From assembly GCF_019649055.1 (NCBI RefSeq), contig NW_026570392.1, positions 145,920 through 209,919 on the forward strand: a stretch of DNA of 64,000 nucleotides, in the 5' to 3' direction. The notes under the pieces are model-generated. The model searched no databases, was not told the origin of the DNA, and was given only the letters and a program-made list of their open reading frames with translations. This document shows, one piece after another, positions 26,150 through 36,863 of this stretch. Position numbers and translations under genes: made by a program. Source of the DNA: Paramacrobiotus metropolitanus. Its lineage: Eukaryota > Tardigrada > Eutardigrada > Parachela > Macrobiotidae. The number at the start of each line of letters is the position of its first letter. Position 1 is the stretch's first letter.

Positions 26150-27447
26150 TTTCAATGGCGTCCTCGGAAGGGGCAACGACTTAAACAGTCGACGTCGCCG
26201 TGAGTTTTACCGCTTTTGTAAACTATAGTTAAATTATATTCAGATAAGAATAAAGCCCATTTAGTTAGTTTATTATTATTAAAAGATTTAGATAAAAGAT
26301 AACACAGCGCGTGGTGGTCCGTGACAACCGTAACATGTCCCGGAATAAGGTAAGGCCGAAACTTGCAAAAGGCCCAGTAGAGGGCAAAACATTCGCGCTC
26401 GGTGGCGCACCAGCGCTGTTCTGTGGAGGAAAGAGTACGGCTCGCGTATGCAATCGGATGTAAAGGTCATCAGCGCCGTGGGGCTGAGAAGCACAATGCC
26501 AATACCATAACCGGATGCGTCGGTATGGACCGTAACTGGAAGAGCTGGGTTATAATGACGAAGTATCGGGGACGATACTAAAGAAGCCTTGAAATAATCT
26601 AAAGCAGCCTGTTGCTCCGCGCCCCATTCGAAGGCTACCCCGACGCGGTCCAGTTTTGTAAGCGGTGTCGCAATACTGGAAAAATTTTTAATATGTTTTC
26701 TAAAATAATTTAATTTACCAAGGACCGTTTTAAGTTCTTTTAAATTTTTAGGAGTAGGTAGTTTACAGATGGCCCGGACATTGTCTGGGTCCGGTTGAGT
26801 GCCCGTGGGCGTAACGATAAATCCTAAAAGTTTTACTTCCTGGCTAGCAAATAAGCATTTATCTGGATTTAACAACAGATTTGCGTCTTGAAGGCGTCCT
26901 AATACAAGATTAACGTGTGCGAGATGTTCGGTAAAACTTTTACTATAGATGATAATATCATCAATGTATGCTACAAAACTGCCACAAGAAATCCGATAAT
27001 ACGGTATTGACTATACACTGGAAAATCGAAGGTGCGTTCGTAAGGCCAAAGGAACAACTTTGTAATGGTAGTGTTTACCATTAACGACAAAACCGGTCTT
27101 TTCGCGAGCTGACAAGGCAAGGGGCACCTGGTGGTATCCTGCCTTCATATCGAGCGTGGTAAAATAGAGACATCCGCTTAGGGAATCAAGAATATCGTCG
27201 ATCCGAGGCAAGGGATATGCCATTTTCTTAGTAATTGCGTTGAGTTTAGAGTAATTTATAACAAACCGCATCTGTTTATTCTTTTCGGAACAAGAAAGGC
27301 AGGGGACGCCCAGGGGCCAAAAGAGGGTTCAATAAGATCAAGCCTAAGGAGCTCATCCAGCTGAGCCTGAATATGAGAACGCTCAAGGAGGTTTGTGCGA
27401 TAAGGAGGACAGTTAATTGGCAAATGCGTGCCGGTATCGATGTGCAT
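26150..27447 (-). CDS. Reverse transcriptase and RNase H region of pol (frames interrupted)
   Basis: On the minus strand, 27447-27256 gives the N-terminal RT block (LDELLRLDLIEPSFGPWASP), 27271-27011 gives RFVINYSKLN then YFTTLDMKAGYHQ, and YIDD with IIIYS falls at about 26945-26980. The frame 26875-26288 continues with LNPDKCLFASQEVKLLGF and the FxWG...AALDYFK and VHTDASGYGIG blocks at the start of RNase H. The rest of RNase H (VVTDHHAL) lies in another frame at about 26290-26460. These are standard Ty3/gypsy RT and RNase H signatures. Breaks at runs 27282-27285 and 27048-27050 shift frame by one. Confidence 0.9.
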
Positions 27448-27449
27448 TT

Positions 27450-28537
27450 CGAAGCTATACGCGCAGCCAAGTGGGCGCGTCGGTGTAGGAAAAACGTTTT
27501 ATGAAAGCGTAATAACGCAAGGACACTGGATAGTTGATTACCATCGAGGGTAGTGCCGAGAGATAAGCAAGAAAAATTGAAATTATTATCGGCATCAACA
27601 TGCGACGGCTGGACAAAATCAGAGGAGGGCTCTATGGGAGCGATTGACACCGGTGAGGGCCGGGCGCACTGAGGCGGCGACGGAGGCGTTGTGGTCCCGA
27701 CCGGTGGTGCAGGCTGTACTGCGCAACATACGACAGGGCGCACAGAGAAGACTGTACGATTGGCCGTATCGATGACGGCACCAAAAAGACCAAGCGTTTC
27801 GTAACCGAGAATAAGATCTTTGTCGGAACCGAGCGTCGGCAAAATGTTGAAGACAACTGTTTCGGTGTACCCTAGTGCCGTAAGCGGTACACGTACTGTA
27901 CCAAGCAGCGGAATAACGGAACCATCAATTAGCAAGACCTTTGAAGCGGCTCCGCTACCGGAAAACCGGAAGAAGATGCAAAATCAGAGCTACAGACGTT
28001 AGTTGCTGCGCCAGTATCTAAAAGCATATTATACGGCTGCCCATTAACAGTAACCCGTATTATAGGAAGGGCATGCGGAATAGGGATAGAGATAGAATTG
28101 AGTTGCATAACCGATAACGTATTCAGCGGTCGAGGCGTGTAAGTACCAGTGTTAGCGCCCGGTCCCGCGTTAGGAGTATTATTGGAAATATTAGACGTTA
28201 AAGTTTGAAAATTATTACCGGTAGGCGGATTAGTGCGGAAGTTAGTATTTGTAGTAATATGTGTACGGTGATTATTATTAGTACGAGTATAAGGCGCGCC
28301 AGGAGGCTGCGAGCCGGCAGCACGAGCACGACACATTTCAGTGGAATGTCCATATTTATGGTGAAACTCACAATATGGTCTGTTCCCTACCGATCGCTGA
28401 AATGGCTTATTTTGAAAATGCCGATTGGGTATGTTGTGCGCACTGGATGAGTGGCTCGAAAGATGATTGCTTTGTGGGTAGACTGTTTGCGTTGCGTTGA
28501 CCTGCGCATCGTCAAAACGCGTGCCTTTGTGCGGCAC
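27450..28537 (-). CDS. Protease region with a fourth zinc-knuckle-like motif (frames interrupted)
   Basis: The frame 28537-27929 carries a CX2HX...HX4C knuckle-like motif (CEFHHKYGHSTEMC, about 28330-28372) and, at about 28000-28030, MLLDTGAATNV, the active-site motif of retroviral-type aspartic proteases. The protein continues in frame 27935-27276 with VLLIDG and ILGYETLGLFGAVID, the second half of the protease fold, then a Pro-rich linker towards RT. The frame changes between them at an A run on the plus strand (27962-27965). Confidence 0.8.
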
Positions 28538-29587
28538 TCGGCTTCACTGTGGCCAGTCCGAAAACAGAAACTGCACTGGCGGTCTGGGGCTGGGCGACGG
28601 CGGGCTTGCCATGACCGGCATTCGTAAACTGAATGACCCGTGCGCTGACAGAACGAACACGATGCGCGAGACTGGTGGTACGGCGGGCGCCGCCGACAAG
28701 CTTCCGTTACATGACCTGTACGTTTACAAAACGAACAATAACGGGAATCGCGGTTAAAAGTATGACGAAATTTATTCTGACAATAGTTGCGGTCGAAAAA
28801 ACGATTTTCTACGTCCGGTATGTTAACTGAATCACATTCCCTTGTTTCCGTATCGTTGATCTTGCGGCGCATAAGGCGCTGCAAATCAAATACGGTGTTG
28901 CAGTCGGCCAAAACTCCTCCGGTGTCTTTGGTTTCATGGGCACAAGACGTTCAAGTAAATCGCCATGAAGTCCACGAATTAAATAATCAACCTTTTCGGA
29001 GTCGGACATTGTGGGTGAGACCGTACTACACATATATAACACGTCATTGACGTAATCCGTCAATGATTCGTTTTCCTAATCTTACGATTGCGCAACTGGC
29101 GCTTAACGTTATCGACAAAATCCGGCGGCCGGAAGTGGGTAAGCAGCGCGGCCTCTAAAAGGTTCCAGTTCTCAACTGTGAGGGGTTCCGTTTCGCGTAG
29201 CTGTATATACCAGGTACGCGCGAATGCGTCGATATATTGAGGAAATTTTTTACACTGCTTTGTCTCAGTCCAATCGTTCGCTAAGGCCGTAAGATTATAA
29301 TTTTCCAGCCATGCGGCAACATTCTCGCCTGCTTTTCCACTGAAGCGCGGGATGTCGATGGTGGATCCGAGCCCTGTACGCTCCAGGGCGGCGGCCAGAG
29401 CATCCAGCTCGACCACGTTCGCGCACCGGTCCAACTGGCGGGACTCACGCCCGCTAGGCCGGTCCGCGCCAATCGGGTTTGCGGATCGACTGGGAGAGCG
29501 GGGCGCAACTTCGGCCAGATCGACGGGTTTACTGAGCGCTGAGAATCCGGCGGTATGCCGTTCGTCACTAGCTGAACGTTTTGACAT
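28538..29587 (-). CDS. Gag-like region with three zinc knuckles (frames interrupted)
   Basis: The ATG at 29587 opens a frame with a charged N-terminus and a capsid-like segment (IDIPRFSGKAGENVAAWLENY, then RTWYIQLRETE). It changes frame near 29071-29074 and again near 28910-28913. The third frame carries three tandem CX2CX4HX4C knuckles at about 28534-28740 (CSFCKRTGHVTEAC, CSFCQRTGHSVYEC, CSFCFRTGHSEAEC), the nucleic-acid-binding part of Gag. Each frame change leaves recognisable Gag sequence on both sides, so the breaks are small indels. Confidence 0.82.
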
Positions 29588-29649
29588 GGTGTAGCGTTTT
29601 AACGGACTTTGGCGAACATGCGCGTCGCTTCCGCGGGTGGCGGATTTAC

Positions 29650-29714
29650 CCGGCACCTGGAGGCCGTATAAACCGGCACGTGGAGGCCGTCTGCCGGCGC
29701 GTGGAGGCCGTCTA
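29650..29714. repeat. Short tandem repeat of about 22 bp, three copies
   Basis: The unit CCGGCACGTGGAGGCCGTCT is repeated three times with small changes just upstream of gag on the minus strand. It overlaps the place where the gag leader ends. Confidence 0.7.
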
Positions 29715-31840
29715 AGCTATGGACGTCACCCGCGGTTGGGCGCGAAAACTTTAAAAGTGTTGCGTGGGTGACTGCTGGGATTGCAAAATTAATTATTTTA
29801 AATTAAAGTGATGTGCAAAAACTACAATTTATTAGTTGCGATCTAACCCAAGTAACGCCTCGCCCCGGCCTGAAGGGCCACAAACCAGAGGGCAGGGTAG
29901 CCGTCTATTGTGCACGCGTTTCCCGCCACTTGGAACAGAACGTGCGAGCGGTGCCGAACGGAATGTTCGTAGCGCCGCACCAGGCACTGGGCCCGGATGC
30001 ACACAGTTTGCAGAGGGCGAGCAGCTGAGGTCACTGTAATGGAAGATGAGGACAACGGGCGAGGGAGACAGGCGTGACCGGCAGATGTGGGCTATAGAGG
30101 CTGTATCGAGCACCTGGACACTTGAGACAATGCAGTCGGCGCGGTGAGCAAAGAAAACCTGGCTAAGGAGTTAGCGAATAGCGAGTATACGTATAGTACT
30201 AATGAGCCGAGAAGGTAAAACGCCGAAATTAACGATAGGTAAGTGAACCGTAATGCTGGCAAAGCCTGGGGAACAGATGCAGAAGAAAAGGTAACTGCCA
30301 GGTGTGATAGTGGGAAAAGCGATCGCTAATGGTAGAAAGCTACGGTAGAACGAGATTTATGGCGTTTTGGATAATGGACTGCGCTTTTAGCGGTGACTGG
30401 GCAAGTGACGCTCTAGCGTACAGTGATGAGAAACGAAAATTAATGGCTCCTTGGAAGATAGAACTATGCACCTGAGCAGTGTCTTAATGAGAATGCTGAC
30501 TAAGGTGGAGAAGCCTGTTTGAATGCTGTCATGGCTGAGAAAGTAATTAAAACGGGTACTGATAGTGGCTGAATGCTGCGACACAGAATATTTTATAGCT
30601 GTCTAATGATCCTGGCTACAGAAAGCGGCTATTTAATGATCCTGGCTGCCGTCGGCGGCCGTGACAAACTATAGCACTGTTAGCTAGCAAGATGCTGGAG
30701 AAGAATGCTGATTATGTGCGTTATACCGGTAGCGGCGGCTGAGCAAAAAGAGCGCTGTTCTGCATCCACTGTCTATAGGTATGTGCGAGACTGTCTGGCC
30801 ACTGTGTGAATGCAGAAATTAAGGAATCTGTGTCGTGCACGAAAATGCCGGTGCGCAGCGATAAGGTACGAAACATACAGGACTCGTAGTTGTCGGTATC
30901 AAATATAACAAGACGGATAATCGTGCAAGCAAACCAATGTGCAAAAAAAAAAAGATTGCGAATAGAAACACTCGATTGATTTTTGTACGTATTTAGTTAT
31001 GGCACAATTATGGTTTTTTGTATTTAGGTATAGCACAATATGTGGAGCAAGATGATAGTAAGCAGTATTAGGTAAGATTATAAAATTGAAATGCTGGATT
31101 GATGAAACGAACTTTAAAATAAAAAAAGAAGAAGTTGTGTAATTTGTTGAGTTCGCAACCCTGGTCGGAATCAAAACAAAATTTTTCTATATGAAAACAG
31201 AATTTTAAAACGGTATGCGAATGAAGATGTGCTAACGAATTTTCAAGATACCAAACAACAAATACTGAATAGATAATAGTTATGCAAATAAGTACCGCAA
31301 AGAGGCACAATAAACGAAAGTCGCAAACGCTGTTAAACTCAGGTTTTATTCAGGCCAGTTAAACAATATGAACGTAAGTCGGTTTTTTTTTTATATTTTC
31401 GAGATTTCAAGGGAAAACGCAGGCTAATACAAGATTGTAGTAGTATACATATAAAATAAAAGTGACAAGTTCAGCGATAAGTGATAAATAGGCGATAAAA
31501 CTTAATACCGTGGAAATTTTAAAAGCAATACCACAATGATGGCAATACAAACAGAGATGCGTTTATAGTGTAAATGGCTGAATGCAAATATCTGCGCAAC
31601 GGAAAGCGGCCGGTGGCCGGTGGTGCAAACTTACCGAGCGATGAAGCCGGGTGTGTACGAAGCAGCGCCGCGTGCGGATAGGCAAGAGGAGAGACCGGGC
31701 GGTAGGGATCCGGGTGATCAGTCCGGATGGGAAGGAAAACAGATGGGAGAGCAACGGGGTGGGAGAGCAATAGACGGCGGCGGCGGCGGGCGACGGGATT
31801 GCGTCGTCGCAACAGCAAAACCAAAAAGGTCACGGTCAGA
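29715..31840 (-). other. Long untranslated leader of the LTR element
   Basis: About 2.1 kb between the primer-binding site and gag has no convincing coding frame. It is GC-rich near gag and holds imperfect local duplications (ATGATCCTGGCT twice at about 30606-30650). It may hold the packaging signal or an expanded leader. Confidence 0.5.
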
Positions 31841-31858
31841 CCAAAGTCTTCGGCACCA
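31841..31858 (-). promoter_or_regulatory. Candidate tRNA primer-binding site
   Basis: Two bases after the 5' LTR on the minus strand the sequence reads TGGTGCCGAAGACTTTGG. It begins with TGG, the complement of a tRNA CCA end, at the position expected for a minus-strand primer site. I did not identify the matching tRNA. Confidence 0.65.
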
Positions 31859-31860
31859 AA

Positions 31861-32128
31861 TGTAGCGTGGCTACGGTCTGTGTGTGAATGCGTACGCTAA
31901 GCAAACCGGCAAACTGTACGTTTTGTAACTTTATTCATCAACTGGCAGAAAGGAAAAAGGAAAAGTGAAGTGTTGAGGAATGACCATCGGTCAGCATGCG
32001 ATGAGATGGCTGTATGTAAATGCCTAGAGGCAAGTAGGAGGAACAGATACATGTATAACGAATGGGCGAACAGGAGTGACCGTTAGGCATACATACAGTA
32101 CACGCAAATACAGGTAACGGGCGTTACA
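31861..32128 (-). repeat. 5' LTR of the LTR element
   Basis: A 268-base copy of 21646-21915, identical by eye except for a missing TG near its left end. On the minus strand it would hold the promoter of the element. Confidence 0.93.
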
Positions 32129-32132
32129 ATAT
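32129..32132. repeat. Target-site duplication, right copy (ATAT)
   Basis: Matches 21642-21645 on the other side of the element. Confidence 0.75.
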
Positions 32133-33046
32133 GCGCTTATACAACAGTATGTAACGTTTACGGGGATCTTTACTGGTTGATCACAAACTCACAGGAGACG
32201 GCAGATACTAGTACTGTAAATCGGAAGATTATTTTAGACATTATCGTAAGATCGTAAATACGGCGACGGCACAGCCGAATGTTTTTTCTTGACAACTGAC
32301 TCGGAATTTTTTCGGTTGTTTTAAGAGATTGATTTCTAGTATCATATTGTCCGAAATCAAATAATCGAACCTCCTCTGACCCAAACTGCAGCGGCCGAGT
32401 AGTTGGAAAATGGAACGAAGAGTCCGGCACCCCATATTTTTTAAGAAGTACCTGTTCGTAAATAATTTCGAAATTTCTTTTTAAAAAACGACAACGTTAG
32501 TAACGTTGGTAAATGTTAAAGAGTCCCTCTAGGGCCCTAGGCCCCAGTGAGAAGAAATACTTATCGGCGTATTTCTTCTAGGCCCCAGGCCCGGCCCGGC
32601 CCTAGGCCCCAGTGAGAAGAAATACTTATCGGCGTATTTCTTCTAAGCCCCAGGCCCGGCCCGGCCCTAGGCCCCAGTGAGAAGAAATACTCATCGGAAA
32701 AACGGGGTGGCCTACTGTTCCGTATATTGTTCCACCTCGTAGCATTCCGGCCCAAATCCAAAGGGCATTCCGAAAGGAAGTTTTCCTGTTGTGTCTCTTC
32801 GCCATTCGAAGTACTACATCACAGCCATTTTTTTATGCCTAAGCCCTTGCAAAACTGCTTTAACATACTATTTTGTATGTAATTCGGAAGGTCGTAAAAC
32901 AGTACAGTAAAGCGCAAGGTTTTCATTGCTGATTACCACGACGACCATCAGTAAATCAGCGCTTTTTTGTTCGCAGTGACGTATGCATTCCACCTGAAAA
33001 GCTTCCAGCCTTAGGACGCAAACGATAGACCTCTGGAGCTATTAAA
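32133..33046. other. Region between the LTR element and the first F-box gene
   Basis: No gene is supported here. It contains a GC-rich tandem repeat (32535-32697), described separately, and the 5' side of the F-box gene starting at 33047. Confidence 0.35.
32535..32697. repeat. 65-bp tandem repeat, about 2.5 copies, each with a hairpin
   Basis: Units begin at 32535, 32600 and 32665 with CCCTAGGCCCCAGTGAGAAG. Each full unit contains AGAAGAAATAC and its inverted partner GTATTTCTTCT around TTATCGGC, so it can fold, followed by CCCGGCCCGG. The third copy is truncated and changes TTATCGG to TCATCGG. Confidence 0.85.
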
Positions 33047-34766
33047 ATGGCGGTATGCCTCCCTGAAAACATCGATCGTTGTTCCCCGAAAATTCTCGGG
33101 AACATCTTCCAGTATTTGGACACCGCCGATCAGCAGCGAGTGCGCAGTGTCTGCATCCTGTGGAATACCACTGTAATGGAGCGTTGCGTTGACGATATGC
33201 GCTACACCAAAAACGCCACCGCCGGATGGAGTGGGCGGGCACGTGAAGCGTGCCTTCTGTGCGGCAGTGTGGAGCGTTTCTGGAGGCCGACCGTGTACAT
33301 CAGCGCCTCGCAAAACCACCGGAAAGAACCCATGTTTAACTTCCCCTTGAACGGTCAGTGGCTGCAGCGTACTATTCTGGAGAAACACGAACACCGCCCG
33401 GCGGACTACCTAGTCCTGACAGACCTCCGCTGGACGGCGCAGTTGAAAGACGCTGATGTTGTGGACTGTGTGCGGCACGAGGTGGACGGTCTGACGGCGG
33501 TGTGCCGCACGCTGTTTATCCGCAACTGCATCATCATGGTGCCGGAATGGAACATGAACATCCGCATCACGACGGCACGCATCACGCCTGAGCAGCTCCC
33601 CAGCAAAAAGGCATGGTGGAAGTTGCTGGACGTTGCGTGTCCCGCTTTGAGTGAGACGGAATTAGACTCATTATCTTCGTGGTTCAAGGAGTATAAGATT
33701 AAGAGCCATGGTGGAGCTGAATCAGCTTATGATGTAAGTTAAGGTAGAATTTAGACCTGTCAACTAATATAAATCCTTCTGTATTATAAATCCACTAGTA
33801 AAAACAGGTACAACGTACGCTGCAAAGACCATACGAGATAATACAAGCCCATCCGGACACAAGAGCACCACCATACGTGAGAAATCACCGTAGAGATCGG
33901 CTAAAGGATAAAGCCATATACGCGGCAGGCGGTGGTTTAATTAACACGTTTAGTTGTGCTCTGGTTTCGGGATGGGCTTGTATAATAAACAACTGATAAA
34001 CACCAGTTTACTGCAAGTCTGTTTACTGCAAGTTTAGCTTTAATATGCATGCTGTTACCGTACGTTCAGTTTAGCGATCCCTTACCGAGCCGTATTTATT
34101 GCAACCGGATTTACTGAGCCATGGCAGTACTACACTATATTGACATTTAACAGTATAGTACTGCCATGATTGAGCGTTTGAATGCCTGTAGCCCACGTGC
34201 GAAAGGTCCGTCAGTGCGGCTGAGAGAAAATAAAACTGATTTTTTTTGTGGATTACTAATTTACTACCCTAGTATGCTCAAAAAATAATTTCATCTGCAA
34301 AGGCCCAAAGGGCGTGGCTGATCCAAAATTAAATAATTACTTACATAGTCTTATGTACATAATATTACTACGTACCTTCCAGCTGTTTACAACCATCGTA
34401 ACTGAAGCACACGTCGGCGTGCCCATGCCATTTGGCATGGGCACGCCGACGTACGTACATAATATTTTAAAAAATCAAAACCGTAGACAAAGAAACCATG
34501 TACGAATGTACTTGCAAATTAGTGACAACTATAGCATACCATATGTAAATAACCGGTTCGCTTGAAATTCGTTGTAGATCCTGAAGAAAATCGAGGGTAT
34601 ACGTTCTTTTAAAGATGTGGCTGAGCGCATGGAGAAGTGGCTTTTCAGCCGAGTTGACGTGAATGTGGATGTGCATGAGCTGACGAAGTTCAACGCCACC
34701 ATTTTACACAATTTATGTGTACGGGGCAGCGAAACAAATACGCTGTCCATTGCTGTTGCACTGTAA
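33047..34766 (+). CDS. F-box protein 1, two exons
   Basis: Exons 33047-33733 and 34578-34766 (both phase 0) give 291 residues. The F-box is at residues about 12-50 (ILGNIFQYLDTADQQRVRSV, then CILWNTTVMERC), matching the consensus in which F-box proteins bind Skp1 and recruit substrates to SCF ubiquitin ligases. The rest is a family-specific region: ERFWRPTVYI, EPMFNFP, LTAVCRTLFIRNC and AWWKLLDVACPAL, possibly forming repeats that bind the substrate. The donor GTAAGT follows AYD at 33734. Exon 2 reads ILKKIEGIRSFKDVAERMEKW, then VDVHELTKFNATIL, and is supported by the same exon in the genes at 39977-41016 and 43768-44979. The 844-base intron carries two inverted repeats. Substrate unknown. 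Confidence 0.82.
34120..34168. repeat. Inverted repeat in the F-box 1 intron
   Basis: CATGGCAGTACTA (34120-34132) pairs with TAGTACTGCCATG (34156-34168) across a 23-base loop that itself contains weaker pairing. Confidence 0.75.
34411..34452. repeat. Perfect 20-bp inverted repeat with 2-nt loop
   Basis: ACGTCGGCGTGCCCATGCCA is followed by TT and then its exact reverse complement. It sits inside the intron of F-box gene 1. No terminator role is expected in an animal genome; it may be the footprint of an inverted duplication. Confidence 0.9.
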
Positions 34767-35117
34767 AGATTCAGCAGTTACTGTCGTGGTGTTAGCAAAG
34801 CGGCACTGGTTTTGTGTTCACAAGATATCCGTATAACGGGTCTGCATGTTGAACGCGTTTAACAGAAATATCGATATTTCTGTACGTGCAGTATTAAAAC
34901 AACTTTACCTGGTCCATAACTCAAAGGGATTCGTTTTATTCTACACAAAACTCTCTAAAAACCTGTGTTTGGAGATAACATAACAGTCGAGTTTGTGCAT
35001 TTTAACGGTGCGAAATGCAAGTGTGTTGGCAAAAAAATTATATTTGCTTTTGACAACAACAGACAATATAGTCGGGGCTTTCTATATCCAGTGGATACGT
35101 GTCGCATCATCGGTACG

Positions 35118-35180
35118 ACTGTACGAGGCCTTCATGGTCAACAGACGATCCAGCATTTCGAAGATGTTCAGTTTGTGCTT
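35118..35180 (-). pseudogene. Relic of the small secreted protein A/B family (exon 2 core)
   Basis: The minus strand reads HKLNIFEMLDRLLTMKAS, which lines up with KMNILMMPDRLMAMKAY in the gene at 16279-17180. Nucleotide similarity is clear across AACATCTT, CTGGATCG and CCATGAA(A/G)GCC. The NLPQT and RKVN part is lost, and no signal-peptide exon was found to its right. It is therefore called a fragment, 16 kb away from the two complete copies. Confidence 0.5.
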
Positions 35181-35540
35181 CCCATCACCCATGCAATGTC
35201 GATACGTTAACGTGCGGCACAGTACGTATCCAGATATTTGTGGCTTTGTAATGCTTTTTAATGTACTACTGTAGTTAAAAGTCATAAGGTTAATGGGCAA
35301 GAAAAATTGACAATGTATGATCATCACTCTTTGATGAAAAATGAGGCACTTTTTGTGCTTGAATCAAATCCGGTTCACAAATATACAAAAGACAATGCGG
35401 ACGACAGGTCACTCCGTCACTGCCACACTTGTGCGTTATTTGCGCGAAGCACTTTTTTGAATCAACGTACATTCTTGACGAACACCATCCGATACAGAGC
35501 AAATAGCCCGTCCAACAACACTTCCGGTGAATTTATTAGA

Positions 35541-36200
35541 ATGCGTTTAATTTGCAAAACCGCTGACGTGGACAGCTGGAACGCGGTGGACGTGCTAGCT
35601 GACACTGGCCAACTGCAGCATGCACACGTCGTTAATGTCACGGATAACGATTATGTTCTGGATTTCGACTGTCCCGGACAACGTGCCCAGTTTAAGGATC
35701 ATCGCAACGGACAGATCTTCCACTGTTCGATGAATACACCGGCACGTCACGATCACAACGCCCGGGAACTGGAAAAAGCGACGCGCACAGGCTCTAGCGA
35801 GCAAATCCAGGTGCTAGCGAGACTATCGGCGGATCAACCCTGGACATGGTACCAGGCCAAGTTTCTCGTTCTCGGGATGTGTGGCAAAGCATGCGTGTTG
35901 GCCGAAGTGCAGTGCGGTACACTAATCCTTCAAGACTGCTTTTCAGTGGGGGCGGTCCGTATGGCGCCGAGCAAAGAGGTCTTAAGAGAGCGCGCCGTTC
36001 GTCCTTCTCATTTTATAACTGCAACGTATACCTTGGCGCCTCAATATACGGGCTGTGGACCGATATCGGTTCCGCTGTGAGATATGTGCAAGGAGAAGTT
36101 CGTAGAATTGGATATGTACCCACTGTGCGTCGTCGGAAACACAGTGGTGTGCCTGAAGAGGCGTAATCAAAATGTGGTGATCGGCAGCCGTGAGGTACCG
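35541..36200 (+). pseudogene. N-terminal exon of a larger F-box-type gene with one in-frame TGA
   Basis: The frame from ATG 35541 reads MRLICKTADVDSWNAVDV, then VVNVTDNDYVLDFDCPGQRA, and stays open to a TGA at 36078-36080. The same frame then runs on for 40 codons (DMCKEKFVELDMYPLCVVGN) to a strong donor GTAAGT at 36201. The continuing frame and good donor suggest one interrupted exon, either a nonsense change, a sequence error or read-through. I suspect it belongs to a larger gene whose F-box exon is at about 38449-38703. That link is an inference from order and strand. No domain name is assigned to the N-terminal block. Confidence 0.5.
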
Positions 36201-36667
36201 GTAAGTATTAAATGTGCCCTTTAGCAGGCATAAACCGCGTTCTCGAAATTCATTTGATTTTATACTTTGATTTTGTCAACCCTTGTATGAGCTTGTCCCG
36301 TAATTCCTAATACAACGGCAAAATTAATACAAATTCATGGGTTACACCAAAACTCCATACTATCGCGCGCCCCCGCCATGCAACTCTATTTAAACTTTAC
36401 ATACATTTGGGCCTTTGGCATGGCTGATGCATGCCAAGTATCGATTTAAATTTCAAACTATCGATATTGATTGAAAAATGACAACTTTACTCCTTATTAA
36501 ACGACAAGTTGGTGCTGATTGCGAGATGTTTCTTCAGCAAGCGCATTTAAAGTTTATTTAACGATGGGTCAGATTTATGGAGCGCAGATTACCGGGCCAG
36601 GAAGGATCCTGGCGTGGACAACCGTTATGGCTGTTTGTTTTTCCATTATAAAAAACACAAGCACAGC

Positions 36668-36689
36668 GCGCGGCGCTTACGCGCCGCGC
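36668..36689. repeat. GC hairpin
   Basis: GCGCGGCGC (36668-36676) pairs with GCGCCGCGC (36681-36689) across four bases. Confidence 0.7.
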
Positions 36690-36863
36690 TGCAGCGCAAA
36701 GGTGGTTCTAGTCGGCTGGGATTTTTTGCTAAACGAATTGAAGTGAAACGGTTTTATATGCTAAGTAAGTCTTATTGAAAGGGGAATACAGTTATTTAGA
36801 AACGGGTTAAACGGAAATTCTTTGGTTACAAATCACATAAGAGCGTGGACACATCACGCGTGG

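Larger units (their letters stand above)
21646..32128 (-). mobile_element. Full-length Ty3/gypsy-like LTR retrotransposon with envelope-like 3' region
   Basis: The element spans 10,483 bases on the minus strand. It has two LTRs (31861-32128 is the 5' LTR, 21646-21915 the 3' LTR), TG...CA ends and a 4-bp target duplication ATAT at 21642-21645 and 32129-32132. Order on the minus strand: LTR, primer-binding site, a 2.2-kb leader, gag with zinc knuckles, protease, reverse transcriptase, RNase H, integrase with GPY/F module, then envelope-like frames. This gag-PR-RT-RH-IN order places it in Ty3/gypsy. The extra 3' frames are the arrangement of errantivirus-like elements. By eye the LTRs differ only by one 2-base indel (position about 21653), so the insertion is recent. 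The internal frames are nevertheless broken at several places, mostly by one-base deficits at short homopolymers. Confidence 0.93.

Noticed and set aside
29281-30113. Plus-strand genes inside the LTR element around gag and the leader
   Set aside because: They are opposite-strand frames of gag or lie in the leader, with no recognisable content.
35982-36166. A separate gene start at 36084 (ATG after the TGA) for the short downstream frame
   Set aside because: The frame is exactly the continuation of the upstream exon to the donor, so a new start is less likely than an interrupted exon.
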